A model generated the notes under the pieces. The model worked only from the letters and a program-made list of their open reading frames with translations. It did no database searches and was not told where the DNA came from. The position numbers and the translations under genes were made by a program. 64,000 nucleotides of DNA from an uncultured Duncaniella sp. (GTDB lineage Bacteria > Bacteroidota > Bacteroidia > Bacteroidales > Muribaculaceae). This document shows positions 16,955 through 25,347 of this stretch, piece after piece. How positions within the stretch are numbered: the stretch's first letter is position 1; every line of letters begins with the position of its first letter. The stretch covers positions 82,612-146,611 of the forward strand of contig CAJTJG010000005.1 of assembly GCA_910576785.1 (NCBI GenBank). The letters run 5' to 3'.

Positions 16955-18265
16955 ATGATAAAAAACATCACTCCCATGAACAAGAATATCACCCCCATAC
17001 TCCTGCTCACCGGCTATCTCGGCAGCGGCAAGACCACCCTCGTGAACCATATCCTCTCCAACGAGCGCGGCATAAAGTTCGCGGTAATAGTCAACGACAT
17101 CGGTGAAGTGAACATCGACGCCGACCTTATAGAGCGCGGCGGTGTGGTCGACTCCAAGGACGACAGCCTCGTAGCCCTTCAGAACGGATGCATCTGCTGC
17201 ACGCTCAAGATGGATCTCGTGAAGCAGATAGAGGACATCATGGCCGCTGGCCTCGACTACATAGTCATCGAGGCCAGCGGCATATGCGAACCGGCCCCCA
17301 TCGCTCAGACCATCTGCTCCATCCCCGCTCTCGGCGATGCCGCTCTCACCCACGGCATTCCCCGTCTCGACTGCATCGTCACCGTGGTCGATGCCCTGCG
17401 GCTTCAGGACGAATTCGGATGCGGCGACTCTCTGAAAAAAGAGAATCTCGACGAAGAGGATATCGAAAACCTCATAATACAGCAGATCGAGTTCTGCAAC
17501 ATAGTCATCATCAACAAAGCCTCCGAGGTCACTCCCGCCGAGCTTGCGCGTGTCCGCGAGACCGTCCGTGCCCTCCAGCCCGATGCCACCATCATCGAGA
17601 CCGACTACGCCGATGTTGACATCACCCGCCTCATCAACACCGGCATGTTTGACTTCGGCTCGGTAGCATCATCCGCGGCATGGGTCAAAGGCATAGACCG
17701 TCCTAACGAGGAGATCGAGCAGGAAGAACGCGAGCACCACCATCATCACCACCATCATGAACATGAGCATCATCATGAGCATGAGCATGAACACGAGCAC
17801 GGACATGAGCACCATCATCACCATGATCATGACGGGGAATGCACATGCGGATGCTGCCACCATCACCACCACCACGATGGCGAAGGTGAGGCAGAGGAAT
17901 ACGGCATCAGCACGTTCGTCTATTACCGCCGCCCGGCGTTTGACCTCAACAAGTTCGACTTCTTCGCCGCATCAGGTTGGCCCAAAGAGATAATACGAGC
18001 CAAGGGTATATGCTATTTCTACAACAACCCCGACATGAGCTACCTCTTCGAGAGTGCCGGCCGGCAGAAACAGCTCAAAGAAGCCGGCCTATGGTATGCA
18101 ACAGCCCCGGCCGACGAATTTGAGGAACTCGTTGCCCAGGATCCCGGCATACTCAAGGACTGGGACGAGGAGTATGGCGACCGTATGATCAAAATCGTGT
18201 TCATTGGCCGCGGCATGGACCGCGAAGCCATCACACGCGCACTTGACAACTGCCTCGAACGCTGA
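16955..18265 (+). CDS. CobW/COG0523-family GTPase with a His/Cys-rich metal-binding insert
   Basis: A 436-residue G3E GTPase, probably a zinc or other metal chaperone. Walker A is GYLGSGKTT (20-28), the family metal motif GCICC lies at 78-82, and a Walker B-like IVIEASG at about 103-109. The G4 motif reads NKAS rather than NKxD. Between the GTPase and C-terminal domains lies an insert (261-307) with 29 His, many alternating with Glu, plus a CTCGCC cluster: a potent metal-binding tail. The CobW C-terminal domain follows (about 320-436). Met8 (16976) is an alternative start. The ABC-F gene begins on the last base of its stop codon. Confidence 0.92.
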   Translation: MIKNITPMNKNITPILLLTGYLGSGKTTLVNHILSNERGIKFAVIVNDIGEVNIDADLIERGGVVDSKDDSLVALQNGCICCTLKMDLVKQIEDIMAAGLDYIVIEASGICEPAPIAQTICSIPALGDAALTHGIPRLDCIVTVVDALRLQDEFGCGDSLKKENLDEEDIENLIIQQIEFCNIVIINKASEVTPAELARVRETVRALQPDATIIETDYADVDITRLINTGMFDFGSVASSAAWVKGIDRPNEEIEQEEREHHHHHHHHEHEHHHEHEHEHEHGHEHHHHHDHDGECTCGCCHHHHHHDGEGEAEEYGISTFVYYRRPAFDLNKFDFFAASGWPKEIIRAKGICYFYNNPDMSYLFESAGRQKQLKEAGLWYATAPADEFEELVAQDPGILKDWDEEYGDRMIKIVFIGRGMDREAITRALDNCLER

Positions 18266-20052
18266 TGAAACCATATCTGCAGGTTGAGGATCTCACCAAG
18301 AGCTACGGTGACCGTATGCTCTTCGAGGATGTCACTTTCGGAGTGAACGAAGGTGACAAGATAGGCATTATCGCAAAAAACGGCACCGGCAAGTCAACAC
18401 TGCTGCGCATACTCTCCGGCTCTGAAAGCCCCGACAGCGGCAGTGTGACATTCAGGAGCGGCATCCGCGTAGGCTTCCTTGATCAGGAACCTGTGTTCAA
18501 GGCCGGAGCCTCACTGATGGACAATCTGCTCCCCGCCATCCCCGACCACGGCCACGAGGAGTGGAACCGCGGCGACCGGGTGCGCCAGATGCTATCTCAG
18601 ATGGGCCTTAACGATGCCGACGCATCAGTTGACCATCTGTCAGGCGGACAACTCAAACGCGCATCATTGGCCAGAGTGCTCCTGAGCGAACCCGATCTGC
18701 TGATACTCGACGAGCCCACCAACCACCTCGACATAGCCACCATCGAATGGCTCGAGAACTATCTCACGCGCCAGAGGGTCACTCTGCTCATGGTCACCCA
18801 CGACCGCTATTTCCTTGACCGCGTATGCAACAAGATCATAGAGATCGACCTCCGCAGCATATTCACCTACGAAGGTGACTACGCCACCTACCTGCGCCGC
18901 AGGGCCGAACGCATCGAGGCTCTCGAAGGTGAGGCGGCCAAAGCACGCAACACCCTCCGCAAGGAGCAGGAATGGATGCGCCGCCAGCCTCAGGCCCGTG
19001 CCGGAAAAGCACGCTACCGCATCAACGCATTCTACGACCTTAAGGACAAAGCCGCCCGTCGCTACGACGAGCGCAACATCGACCCCTCGGAAGTCAAATC
19101 GAGCTACATCGGCTCAAAAATCTTCGAGGCCGAGAGCGTATGCAAAAAATGGGGCGACAAGGTGATACTCGATGACTTCACCTACACATTCGCCCGTTAT
19201 GAGAAAGTGGGCATCGTTGGCGACAACGGCGTGGGAAAATCCACATTCATCAAGATGCTGCTCGGCCTCGTCAAGCAGGACTCAGGACAGTGGAACGTAG
19301 GCGAGACCGTCAGGTTCGGCTACTACTCGCAGGAAGGTCTCGACCTGCCGGAAGGGAAAAAAGTGATCGACGCCGTCACCGACATAGCCGAAGATGTGGT
19401 GGTCAACGGCACCACTCACTACACCCCCATGCAGTTCCTCAACCGCTTCCTCTTCTCCCCCGCCGACCAGCAGAAATACATCTCCACGCTGAGCGGAGGC
19501 GAGCGGCGCCGTCTGCATCTCGCCACCGTGCTGATGATGCAGCCCAACTTCCTCATACTTGACGAGCCGACCAACGACCTCGACATCGTCACGCTCGGCA
19601 TTCTCGAGGAGTACCTGCGCAATTTCAAAGGCTGCGTCATCGTGATCTCCCACGACAGATTCTTTCTTGACTCGATCGTCGACCACCTTTTCGTCATGGA
19701 GGGTGGAGGCGTCATAAAGGACTTCCCGGGCAACTACTCCGACTACCGGGCCTACATCCGCGAGCAGAAAGCCCTCAGGGAAAAAGAGGCTGCAGCCACA
19801 GCCCCACAGGCACAGCGGTCCAAACCGGCCGCCGCCCGCCCGCCGAAACTGACCTTCAAGGAGCGCAAGGAACTTGAGGCACTCACTGTCGAGATCGATG
19901 CACTGACCACCGAAAAAAAAGAATTGGAATCACTCTTCAATTCAGGTGAATCAATATCCGACATCAGCGTCAAGGCCGCACGCTACAGCGAGATCAACAC
20001 CATACTCGACGAAAAAGAGATGCGCTGGCTCGAACTCTCCGAGAAGGAGTGA
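18265..20052 (+). CDS. ABC-F subfamily ATPase (Uup/EttA-like translation factor)
   Basis: A 595-residue soluble protein with two ABC domains and no membrane segment, the ABC-F pattern; members act on ribosomes rather than in transport. Walker A motifs are KNGTGKST and DNGVGKST; signatures are LSGGQLKRASL and LSGGERRRLHL; both Walker B regions read ILDEPTN. The long basic interdomain linker (about 210-280, EAAKARNTLRKEQEWMRRQPQARAGKARYR) and a C-terminal coiled-coil (about 515-595, FKERKELEALTVEIDAL) resemble Uup. Start and CobW stop overlap by one base. Confidence 0.92.
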   Translation: MKPYLQVEDLTKSYGDRMLFEDVTFGVNEGDKIGIIAKNGTGKSTLLRILSGSESPDSGSVTFRSGIRVGFLDQEPVFKAGASLMDNLLPAIPDHGHEEWNRGDRVRQMLSQMGLNDADASVDHLSGGQLKRASLARVLLSEPDLLILDEPTNHLDIATIEWLENYLTRQRVTLLMVTHDRYFLDRVCNKIIEIDLRSIFTYEGDYATYLRRRAERIEALEGEAAKARNTLRKEQEWMRRQPQARAGKARYRINAFYDLKDKAARRYDERNIDPSEVKSSYIGSKIFEAESVCKKWGDKVILDDFTYTFARYEKVGIVGDNGVGKSTFIKMLLGLVKQDSGQWNVGETVRFGYYSQEGLDLPEGKKVIDAVTDIAEDVVVNGTTHYTPMQFLNRFLFSPADQQKYISTLSGGERRRLHLATVLMMQPNFLILDEPTNDLDIVTLGILEEYLRNFKGCVIVISHDRFFLDSIVDHLFVMEGGGVIKDFPGNYSDYRAYIREQKALREKEAAATAPQAQRSKPAAARPPKLTFKERKELEALTVEIDALTTEKKELESLFNSGESISDISVKAARYSEINTILDEKEMRWLELSEKE

Positions 20053-20142
20053 TCGGCAGAAGATCCGTCCGGCAAATCCAAGGATTGGTATGTTTTTTCT
20101 CACCGTTGGCTGATGGTTTTATGGATATCACGATATAATGAG

Positions 20143-20150
20143 TAAATTTG
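20143..20150 (+). promoter_or_regulatory. -7 box for the LytS/LytTR operon
   Basis: TAAATTTG, 41 bases before the kinase ATG. Only a TTTT (20117-20120) is near the -33 position, at 22 bases spacing. Confidence 0.5.
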
Positions 20151-20191
20151 CGACATCAAGAGGTTGTTTAAAAACCTAAAACCGCAAAGAC

Positions 20192-21292
20192 ATGGTGATA
20201 AATCCGACCAACAACAAAAGGCTTGAGACCCTCATCTACGCATGCCTGTGGCTGATAGCCGTGATACTCTTCCTGCTCGACATCATGCGTGCGCACAGCT
20301 ACACCGGACTGCCGCTCCTCGACCGGCAGTCTGTGGTGCGCCTCACCATCACCATGCTCCCGTTCATGGCGCTCTTCGCGCTCAACAATTATCTCCTGAT
20401 ACCTCGTCTTCTCAAGCGTGGGCATTATACCAACTACTTCATCTCCGCAATTCTCTCCATAGCCGTCATATGGTTCTGGCAGAGATTTCTATTCTTCAAT
20501 ATCCTTATCGCCGGCCGGCCCATCGAATTCCAGCTACCTCCCCACCCCGGTCCCCGTCACGTCCTGCCGCTGCCTCTGTTTCTCGACATCATTTACGACC
20601 TGCTGATAATAGGCGTCAACCTTGCCATCTCGCTTCTGTTCCAGCAATTTGCCGACCGCCTGCAGCATGAGAGCCTCATGAAGGAGAACGCCGAGAACCA
20701 GCTCACCTATCTCAAAGCCCAGATCAATCCCCATTTCTACATGAATATGCTCAACAATATTCATGGCATGATCGAGATTGATCCGGCCAAAGCCCAGGAT
20801 ATGGTCATCGAAATGTCAAGACTGATGCGCTACATGCTCTATGAAAGCTCCCGTCCGGAGATAGCACTCTCTGCCGAGATCGGTTTCATCAACGACTATC
20901 TTGCCCTCATGCGTGTGAGATATCCCGAGGATGTTGTAAGCATCTGCGCCACCACGCCACGCAGCATGGACGTGGCCGGCATAACCATCCCTCCCCTCCT
21001 TTTCCTCGTGTTTCTCGAGAATGCCTTCAAACACGGCATAAGCTATACCGATGGATCGTTCGTTTCGGTCGATCTGTCAGTCGAAGCCGGAAAGATAATC
21101 TTCCGCTGCATGAACAGCATGCACCCGGGCCGCCGCGAAAACTCTCGCGAAGGTATCGGATTGGAGAATGTCAAACGCAGATTGGATATTATCTACGGCG
21201 ACAAATACCGGCTCGACATTAATCACACTGACGCAGCCTACACCGTTAACCTGACATTGCCTCTCTATGAAACTGAAGACTCTGATAATTGA
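20192..21292 (+). CDS. LytS/YehU-type sensor histidine kinase
   Basis: A 366-residue membrane kinase of the His_kinase (PF06580) family. Four hydrophobic segments fill residues about 10-155 and no separate sensor domain is seen. The phospho-acceptor box is LKAQINPHFYMNMLNNIHGM (family consensus QINPHFLFN), preceded by a short coiled segment. The ATPase N-box is FLENAFKHGISY, and a glycine box GIGLENVKRRL follows. It probably senses a membrane or small-molecule cue and phosphorylates the LytTR regulator, whose start overlaps its 3' end by 26 bases. Confidence 0.9.
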   Translation: MVINPTNNKRLETLIYACLWLIAVILFLLDIMRAHSYTGLPLLDRQSVVRLTITMLPFMALFALNNYLLIPRLLKRGHYTNYFISAILSIAVIWFWQRFLFFNILIAGRPIEFQLPPHPGPRHVLPLPLFLDIIYDLLIIGVNLAISLLFQQFADRLQHESLMKENAENQLTYLKAQINPHFYMNMLNNIHGMIEIDPAKAQDMVIEMSRLMRYMLYESSRPEIALSAEIGFINDYLALMRVRYPEDVVSICATTPRSMDVAGITIPPLLFLVFLENAFKHGISYTDGSFVSVDLSVEAGKIIFRCMNSMHPGRRENSREGIGLENVKRRLDIIYGDKYRLDINHTDAAYTVNLTLPLYETEDSDN

Positions 21293-22019
21293 TGACGAAC
21301 CGATAGCTCTGGAAAAACTCCGCAGCTATGTGTCCAAAGTGCCCTTCCTCGAACTCACAGCCGCATGCCGCAACGGCATAGAGGCCACCGAGGTCATTTC
21401 AGGCTCACAGATAGATGTAGTGTTCACCGACATCAATATGCCCGACATGAGCGGAATGGATTTCATAGCCTCGCTCACAACTCCCCCGTTGGTAGTGTTC
21501 ATCACAGCCTATGCCGACTATGCCGTGGAGAGCTACAGACTGTCAGCAGTCGACTACCTGCTCAAACCCTATGGATTCGCCGACTTCCAGCGGGCTGCCA
21601 ACAAGGTCTACGAGCGCGTCAGCCTCCGCCGGGAACAGCCCCGGCCCGACCGCCGGGATACCGCATCGTCCACCCCCGGCGACTCTCTTTTCATCAAGGT
21701 TGACTACCGATATCTACGTGTCAGACTTTCCGACATCCGCTACATCAAGGGATATGGCGAATATCTCCAGATCCACACCATCGGATCCACCTCACCACTC
21801 CTCACACTCAGCTCCTTCAGCTCTATCATGGAGAGACTCCCGTCATCCTTCATGCAGGTCCATCGCTCCTACGTGGTGAACACCGATGCCATCCAGAGCA
21901 TCAGCAAGAACCGTATCATCATGGACGCCGATACATACATCCCTGTGGGCGACAGCTACAAGGATGCCTTTCTTTCGTATCTCACCACCCGCTCCATCGG
22001 AGCGCCACAGAAGAAATGA
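21267..22019 (+). CDS. LytTR-family response regulator
   Basis: A 250-residue transcription regulator. The receiver domain (1-120) has the acid pair in LIIDDEP, the acceptor Asp in VVFTDINMPDMSG, the Thr in FITAYADYA and the Lys in YLLKPYG. A short linker leads to a C-terminal LytTR DNA-binding domain (about 145-245; FIKVDYRYLRVRLSDIRYIKG, FMQVHRSYVVNTDAI). It pairs with the overlapping LytS-type kinase. The efflux operon starting 95 bases downstream is a plausible target, but no operator was identified. Confidence 0.93.
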   Translation: MKLKTLIIDDEPIALEKLRSYVSKVPFLELTAACRNGIEATEVISGSQIDVVFTDINMPDMSGMDFIASLTTPPLVVFITAYADYAVESYRLSAVDYLLKPYGFADFQRAANKVYERVSLRREQPRPDRRDTASSTPGDSLFIKVDYRYLRVRLSDIRYIKGYGEYLQIHTIGSTSPLLTLSSFSSIMERLPSSFMQVHRSYVVNTDAIQSISKNRIIMDADTYIPVGDSYKDAFLSYLTTRSIGAPQKK

Positions 22020-22042
22020 CCGGTTTTCATTGGACGTAACAG

Positions 22043-22077
22043 GCGGTTGGTTGAAGTTTTTTGCCAACCGCTTTTTT
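22043..22077 (+). terminator. Terminator of the LytS/LytTR operon
   Basis: GCGGTTGG (22043-22050) pairs with CCAACCGC (22064-22071), followed by six T. The loop contains the TTTG that forms the -33 box of the next promoter, so terminator and promoter share sequence. Confidence 0.75.
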
Positions 22078-22091
22078 CACATCTAACTTTG
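22060..22091 (+). promoter_or_regulatory. Promoter of the first efflux operon
   Basis: TTTG (22060-22063), exactly 20 bases, TAACTTTG (22084-22091): a near-ideal Bacteroidetes promoter. The -33 box lies in the loop of the upstream terminator hairpin. The ATG follows 23 bases after the -7 box. Confidence 0.78.
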
Positions 22092-22114
22092 CGGATGTAA
22101 CAACAGTCATCCGT

Positions 22115-23416
22115 ATGAACAAAAAGACATTTACAACATCACTGCTTGCCACCTCACTGGTCCTCAGTGCATATGCCGCAGATGACGTGTGGAGCTATGC
22201 GGAGTGTGTTGACTATGCGAGAAGCAACAACATCTCGCTGCAGAAACTCCGGCTCAGCGAACAGGTATCCGGACTCGAGCTCGAGGAAGCTCAGGCCCAG
22301 TGGCAACCCACTCTCGACTTCAACACCACCCACGGATTCACCAACTCCCCGTGGCGTTCGTCCGACAGCAATGCCTACAACGGACAGGTGGGATTCAATG
22401 CCGGCTGGACTGTGTGGAACGGCGGCGAACGCGAGAAAACCATCGAACGCAACAAGCTCAACACCGAGATCAGCCGTCTCGACACCGAAGATGCCATACG
22501 CACCCTGGAGACCGACCTCCTGCAGGTATACCTCAACATCCTCTACGCCCGCGAAGCGATAGCCATATATGAAGAAGCTGAGAAACTGAGCGGCGCCCAG
22601 GCCGAACGCATGCGCCAGCTCATGGATGCGGGACGTGCCTCCAAAGTGGACTATGCTCAGCTGAAAGCCCAGCATCAGCAGGACATCTACAATCTGGTGA
22701 ACTCGCAGGGCACCTACGACACCCGGCGCATGGAGCTGAAAAAACTCCTCGAGCTCGGTATTGACCGCGACATAACACTTGCCGATGTCGAGATCTCAGC
22801 CTCACAGATTCTCGCCGCGCTCCCCCCGGTGGACGAGAGCTACCGTCTGGCCGTACAGACCGACCTCAAACTGAAAGGGCTGGAACTTGAGGAGGACGGC
22901 GCGGAGCTCGACGTTGCCATAGCACGCGCCTCCGGCATGCCCAGAATATCTCTCAACGCCGGTGTCAGCACCGGATACTACGCTCCCGGCGATAACTTCG
23001 GCACACAGCTCAAGCAAGCCTTCAACGAGAATATCGGACTGACACTTGCCATACCCATACTCGACAACAAACGCACCAAGACGGCAGTGGCACGTGCCCG
23101 GGTACAGCAGCTCAATGCACGTCTCGACGCCGACCAGCGCCACACCGAGCTCGCCCAGGCCGTGGAAAACTGGTATATCGACACACGCTCGGCCCAGAGC
23201 CGATATCAGGCCGCCGAGCAGCAGCTCGAGTCAGCCATGGCCACCGACGAACTGACCAACGAACAGTTCTCCCTCGGACTTGTGAACACCATCGATCTGA
23301 TGACCGCCCACAATAATCTCGTGGAGGCACGCCAGGCTCTCCTACAGGCCAAGTACATGGCTCTGCTCGGACAAAAAATGATTGAATATTACAGAACATC
23401 AACAGTATCATTATGA
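22115..23416 (+). CDS. TolC-family outer-membrane efflux protein
   Basis: A 433-residue outer-membrane channel subunit with signal peptide (about 1-21, ending AYA). The two TolC repeats are seen as long helical stretches with the typical motifs WSYAECVDYARSNNISLQ at the N-terminus and, in the second half, AIPILDNKRTKTAVARARV. It should trimerise to form the exit duct for the downstream adaptor and ABC pump. The frame opens at 22061 inside the promoter, so the ATG at 22115 is the real start. The adaptor gene overlaps its end by 4 bases. Confidence 0.91.
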   Translation: MNKKTFTTSLLATSLVLSAYAADDVWSYAECVDYARSNNISLQKLRLSEQVSGLELEEAQAQWQPTLDFNTTHGFTNSPWRSSDSNAYNGQVGFNAGWTVWNGGEREKTIERNKLNTEISRLDTEDAIRTLETDLLQVYLNILYAREAIAIYEEAEKLSGAQAERMRQLMDAGRASKVDYAQLKAQHQQDIYNLVNSQGTYDTRRMELKKLLELGIDRDITLADVEISASQILAALPPVDESYRLAVQTDLKLKGLELEEDGAELDVAIARASGMPRISLNAGVSTGYYAPGDNFGTQLKQAFNENIGLTLAIPILDNKRTKTAVARARVQQLNARLDADQRHTELAQAVENWYIDTRSAQSRYQAAEQQLESAMATDELTNEQFSLGLVNTIDLMTAHNNLVEARQALLQAKYMALLGQKMIEYYRTSTVSL

Positions 23417-24594
23417 AAACGTTGTCAAGAATCTTATCGCCATTGGCATTTATTTTGATCCTAAGTGCTTGCGGGAAAGAAAACGGCGTGAAGCTCGATA
23501 CCGTAAGGGTTGAGAAAGGAGAGCTTACCGAAACCGTGACCGCCACCGGCACGGTGGAGTCTGTCACACAGGTGGATGTAGGTACACAGGTCACCGGTAT
23601 AATCGACAAACTCTATGCCGACTTCAACTCCATCGTGAAGAAAGGCGAGTTGATAGCTGAGATTGAGAAGACCGTACTCGAAAGCGACTACAAAAGCGCC
23701 GAGGCCAATGTGAAATCCGCACAATACACCTACGAGTACAACCGCACCAACTACGAGCGCGACAAAGCCCTGCATGACAAACAGCTGATAAGCGACTACG
23801 AATTCCAGACATCGAAGAAGGACTACGAGGTATCAAAAGCCACCTTCGACAAGGCCGTGGCCGATCGTGTCAGAGCCGCCAAAAATCTCAACTACGCCGA
23901 GATATATTCCCCCATCGACGGTATCATTATATCGAGAGACGTAGAGGTAGGACAGACCGTGGTGTCAAGCATGAACGTGGCCAACCTGTATACCATCGCC
24001 GATCTCGACAACATGCAGGTGGTGGGCAACGTCGACGAGGCTGACATAGGTCAGGTGAAAGTCGGGCAGAAAGTCACATTCTCAGTCGACGCATATCCCG
24101 ACGACATGTTCGAGGGCACCGTGACACAGGTACGCCTGTCCCCCACCACCGAGAGCAACGTTGTGACCTACGAGGTGATAGTAGGCGTCCCAAATCCCGA
24201 CCACAAACTGATACCGGGTCTCACGGCCAACCTCACCATATACACCATGAGCGAACAGAACGTGCTCATGCTCCCCGCCAGCGCCTTCACATTCGAGCCC
24301 GTCGACTACCCCGACAACAAGAATCTGCCCGAGATCGGCAAGAGAATCGACAAGGGAACGCTCTCACCCGACCAAAGAGGCATATGGGTGGTGGAGGGCA
24401 ATTCGCTTGTCAACAAGATCGTCACCATCGGCATGACCAACGGCATAAAGACCAGCATCCTTGACGGCATCACAGAGGGTGCGGTTGTAGCCACCGGCTA
24501 TGACGCTGCAACCTCCATGGGCCAACCTGAGGAACCTGCCGATATGAAAAGCCCGTTCGCTCCACAGCCCCCGGGCCGCAACAAAAAGAAATAG
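23413..24594 (+). CDS. Periplasmic adaptor (HlyD/MacA-type membrane-fusion lipoprotein)
   Basis: A 393-residue membrane-fusion protein. Its N-terminus (about 1-20) ends in an LSAC lipobox, so it is probably a lipoprotein. The lipoyl/barrel halves (TVTATGTVESVTQVDVGTQVTG and AEIYSPIDGIIISRDVEVGQTV) flank a helical hairpin (about 85-150). Further beta-barrel and membrane-proximal domains follow, with a Pro/Lys-rich tail. It should link the MacB-like permease to TolC. It is third-party to no other system here and sits 12 bases before the ATPase gene. Confidence 0.91.
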   Translation: MKTLSRILSPLAFILILSACGKENGVKLDTVRVEKGELTETVTATGTVESVTQVDVGTQVTGIIDKLYADFNSIVKKGELIAEIEKTVLESDYKSAEANVKSAQYTYEYNRTNYERDKALHDKQLISDYEFQTSKKDYEVSKATFDKAVADRVRAAKNLNYAEIYSPIDGIIISRDVEVGQTVVSSMNVANLYTIADLDNMQVVGNVDEADIGQVKVGQKVTFSVDAYPDDMFEGTVTQVRLSPTTESNVVTYEVIVGVPNPDHKLIPGLTANLTIYTMSEQNVLMLPASAFTFEPVDYPDNKNLPEIGKRIDKGTLSPDQRGIWVVEGNSLVNKIVTIGMTNGIKTSILDGITEGAVVATGYDAATSMGQPEEPADMKSPFAPQPPGRNKKK

Positions 24595-24606
24595 ACCGTA
24601 TACGAT

Positions 24607-25347
24607 ATGAAAGAGATAATCCGCGTTGACGATCTTCGCCGCGAATTCATCGTGGGAGGAGAAAAGGTGAAAGCCCTGCGTGGCGTCACCTTCTCCATCC
24701 GCGAGGGTGAGTTCGTCACCATAATGGGAGCTTCCGGATCCGGAAAATCAACCTTGCTCAATATCCTCGGATGTCTGGACACACCCTCCTCAGGTATCTA
24801 CGAGCTTGATGGCATATCCGTGCAGTCCATGAGCAAAAACCAGCGGGCTGTGACACGCAACCGCAAGATTGGATTCGTGTTTCAGAATTACAACCTCCTC
24901 CCCAAGACCACAGCTATCGAAAACGTCGAGCTGCCGCTCCTCTACAACTCGGCGGTCAGCTCGCGCGAACGGCGCGAACGTGCCGAGCGTGCTCTCGAAG
25001 CCGTGGGGCTCAAGGAGCGCATGTTCCACAAGAGCAACCAGATGTCCGGCGGACAGCAGCAGCGCGTGGCCATAGCCCGCGCCCTTGTCAACGATCCGGT
25101 GATCATACTCGCCGACGAGGCCACCGGCAATCTTGACACACGCACATCCTTCAGCATCCTCACGCTCTTTCAGGACCTCCACCGCCGCGGACGCACTATC
25201 ATCTTTGTCACACACAATCCCGAACTCTCCGACTATTCCTCGCGCAACATCGTGCTGCGCGACGGCAAAGTGATAGCCGACACATACAACGACAACCCGA
25301 AGTCAGCCCACGAGGCATTGATGGCTCTTCCCAAAGACAACGACTGA
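24607..25347 (+). CDS. MacB/LolD-type ABC transporter ATPase
   Basis: A 246-residue ATPase with Walker A GASGSGKST, a Q-loop in FVFQNYNLLP, signature MSGGQQQRVAIARAL, Walker B IILADEATGNLD, and H-loop FVTHNPE. It belongs to the MacB/LolD/FtsE branch, in which ATP hydrolysis drives mechanotransmission across the periplasm rather than substrate passage through the membrane. ATPase and permease are separate genes here, unlike E. coli MacB, where they are fused; the permease start overlaps its stop by one base. Confidence 0.93.
   Translation: MKEIIRVDDLRREFIVGGEKVKALRGVTFSIREGEFVTIMGASGSGKSTLLNILGCLDTPSSGIYELDGISVQSMSKNQRAVTRNRKIGFVFQNYNLLPKTTAIENVELPLLYNSAVSSRERRERAERALEAVGLKERMFHKSNQMSGGQQQRVAIARALVNDPVIILADEATGNLDTRTSFSILTLFQDLHRRGRTIIFVTHNPELSDYSSRNIVLRDGKVIADTYNDNPKSAHEALMALPKDND

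Noticed and set aside
17735..17875. Short-period repeat resembling a CRISPR or satellite
   Set aside because: It is in-frame CAC/CAT-GAG codons for a His/Glu tract in the CobW-like gene; no spacers.
20079..20101. Possible terminator after the ABC-F gene (AATCC-AA-GGATT then T-run)
   Set aside because: Stem of only 5 bases with a 2-base loop, too weak to call.
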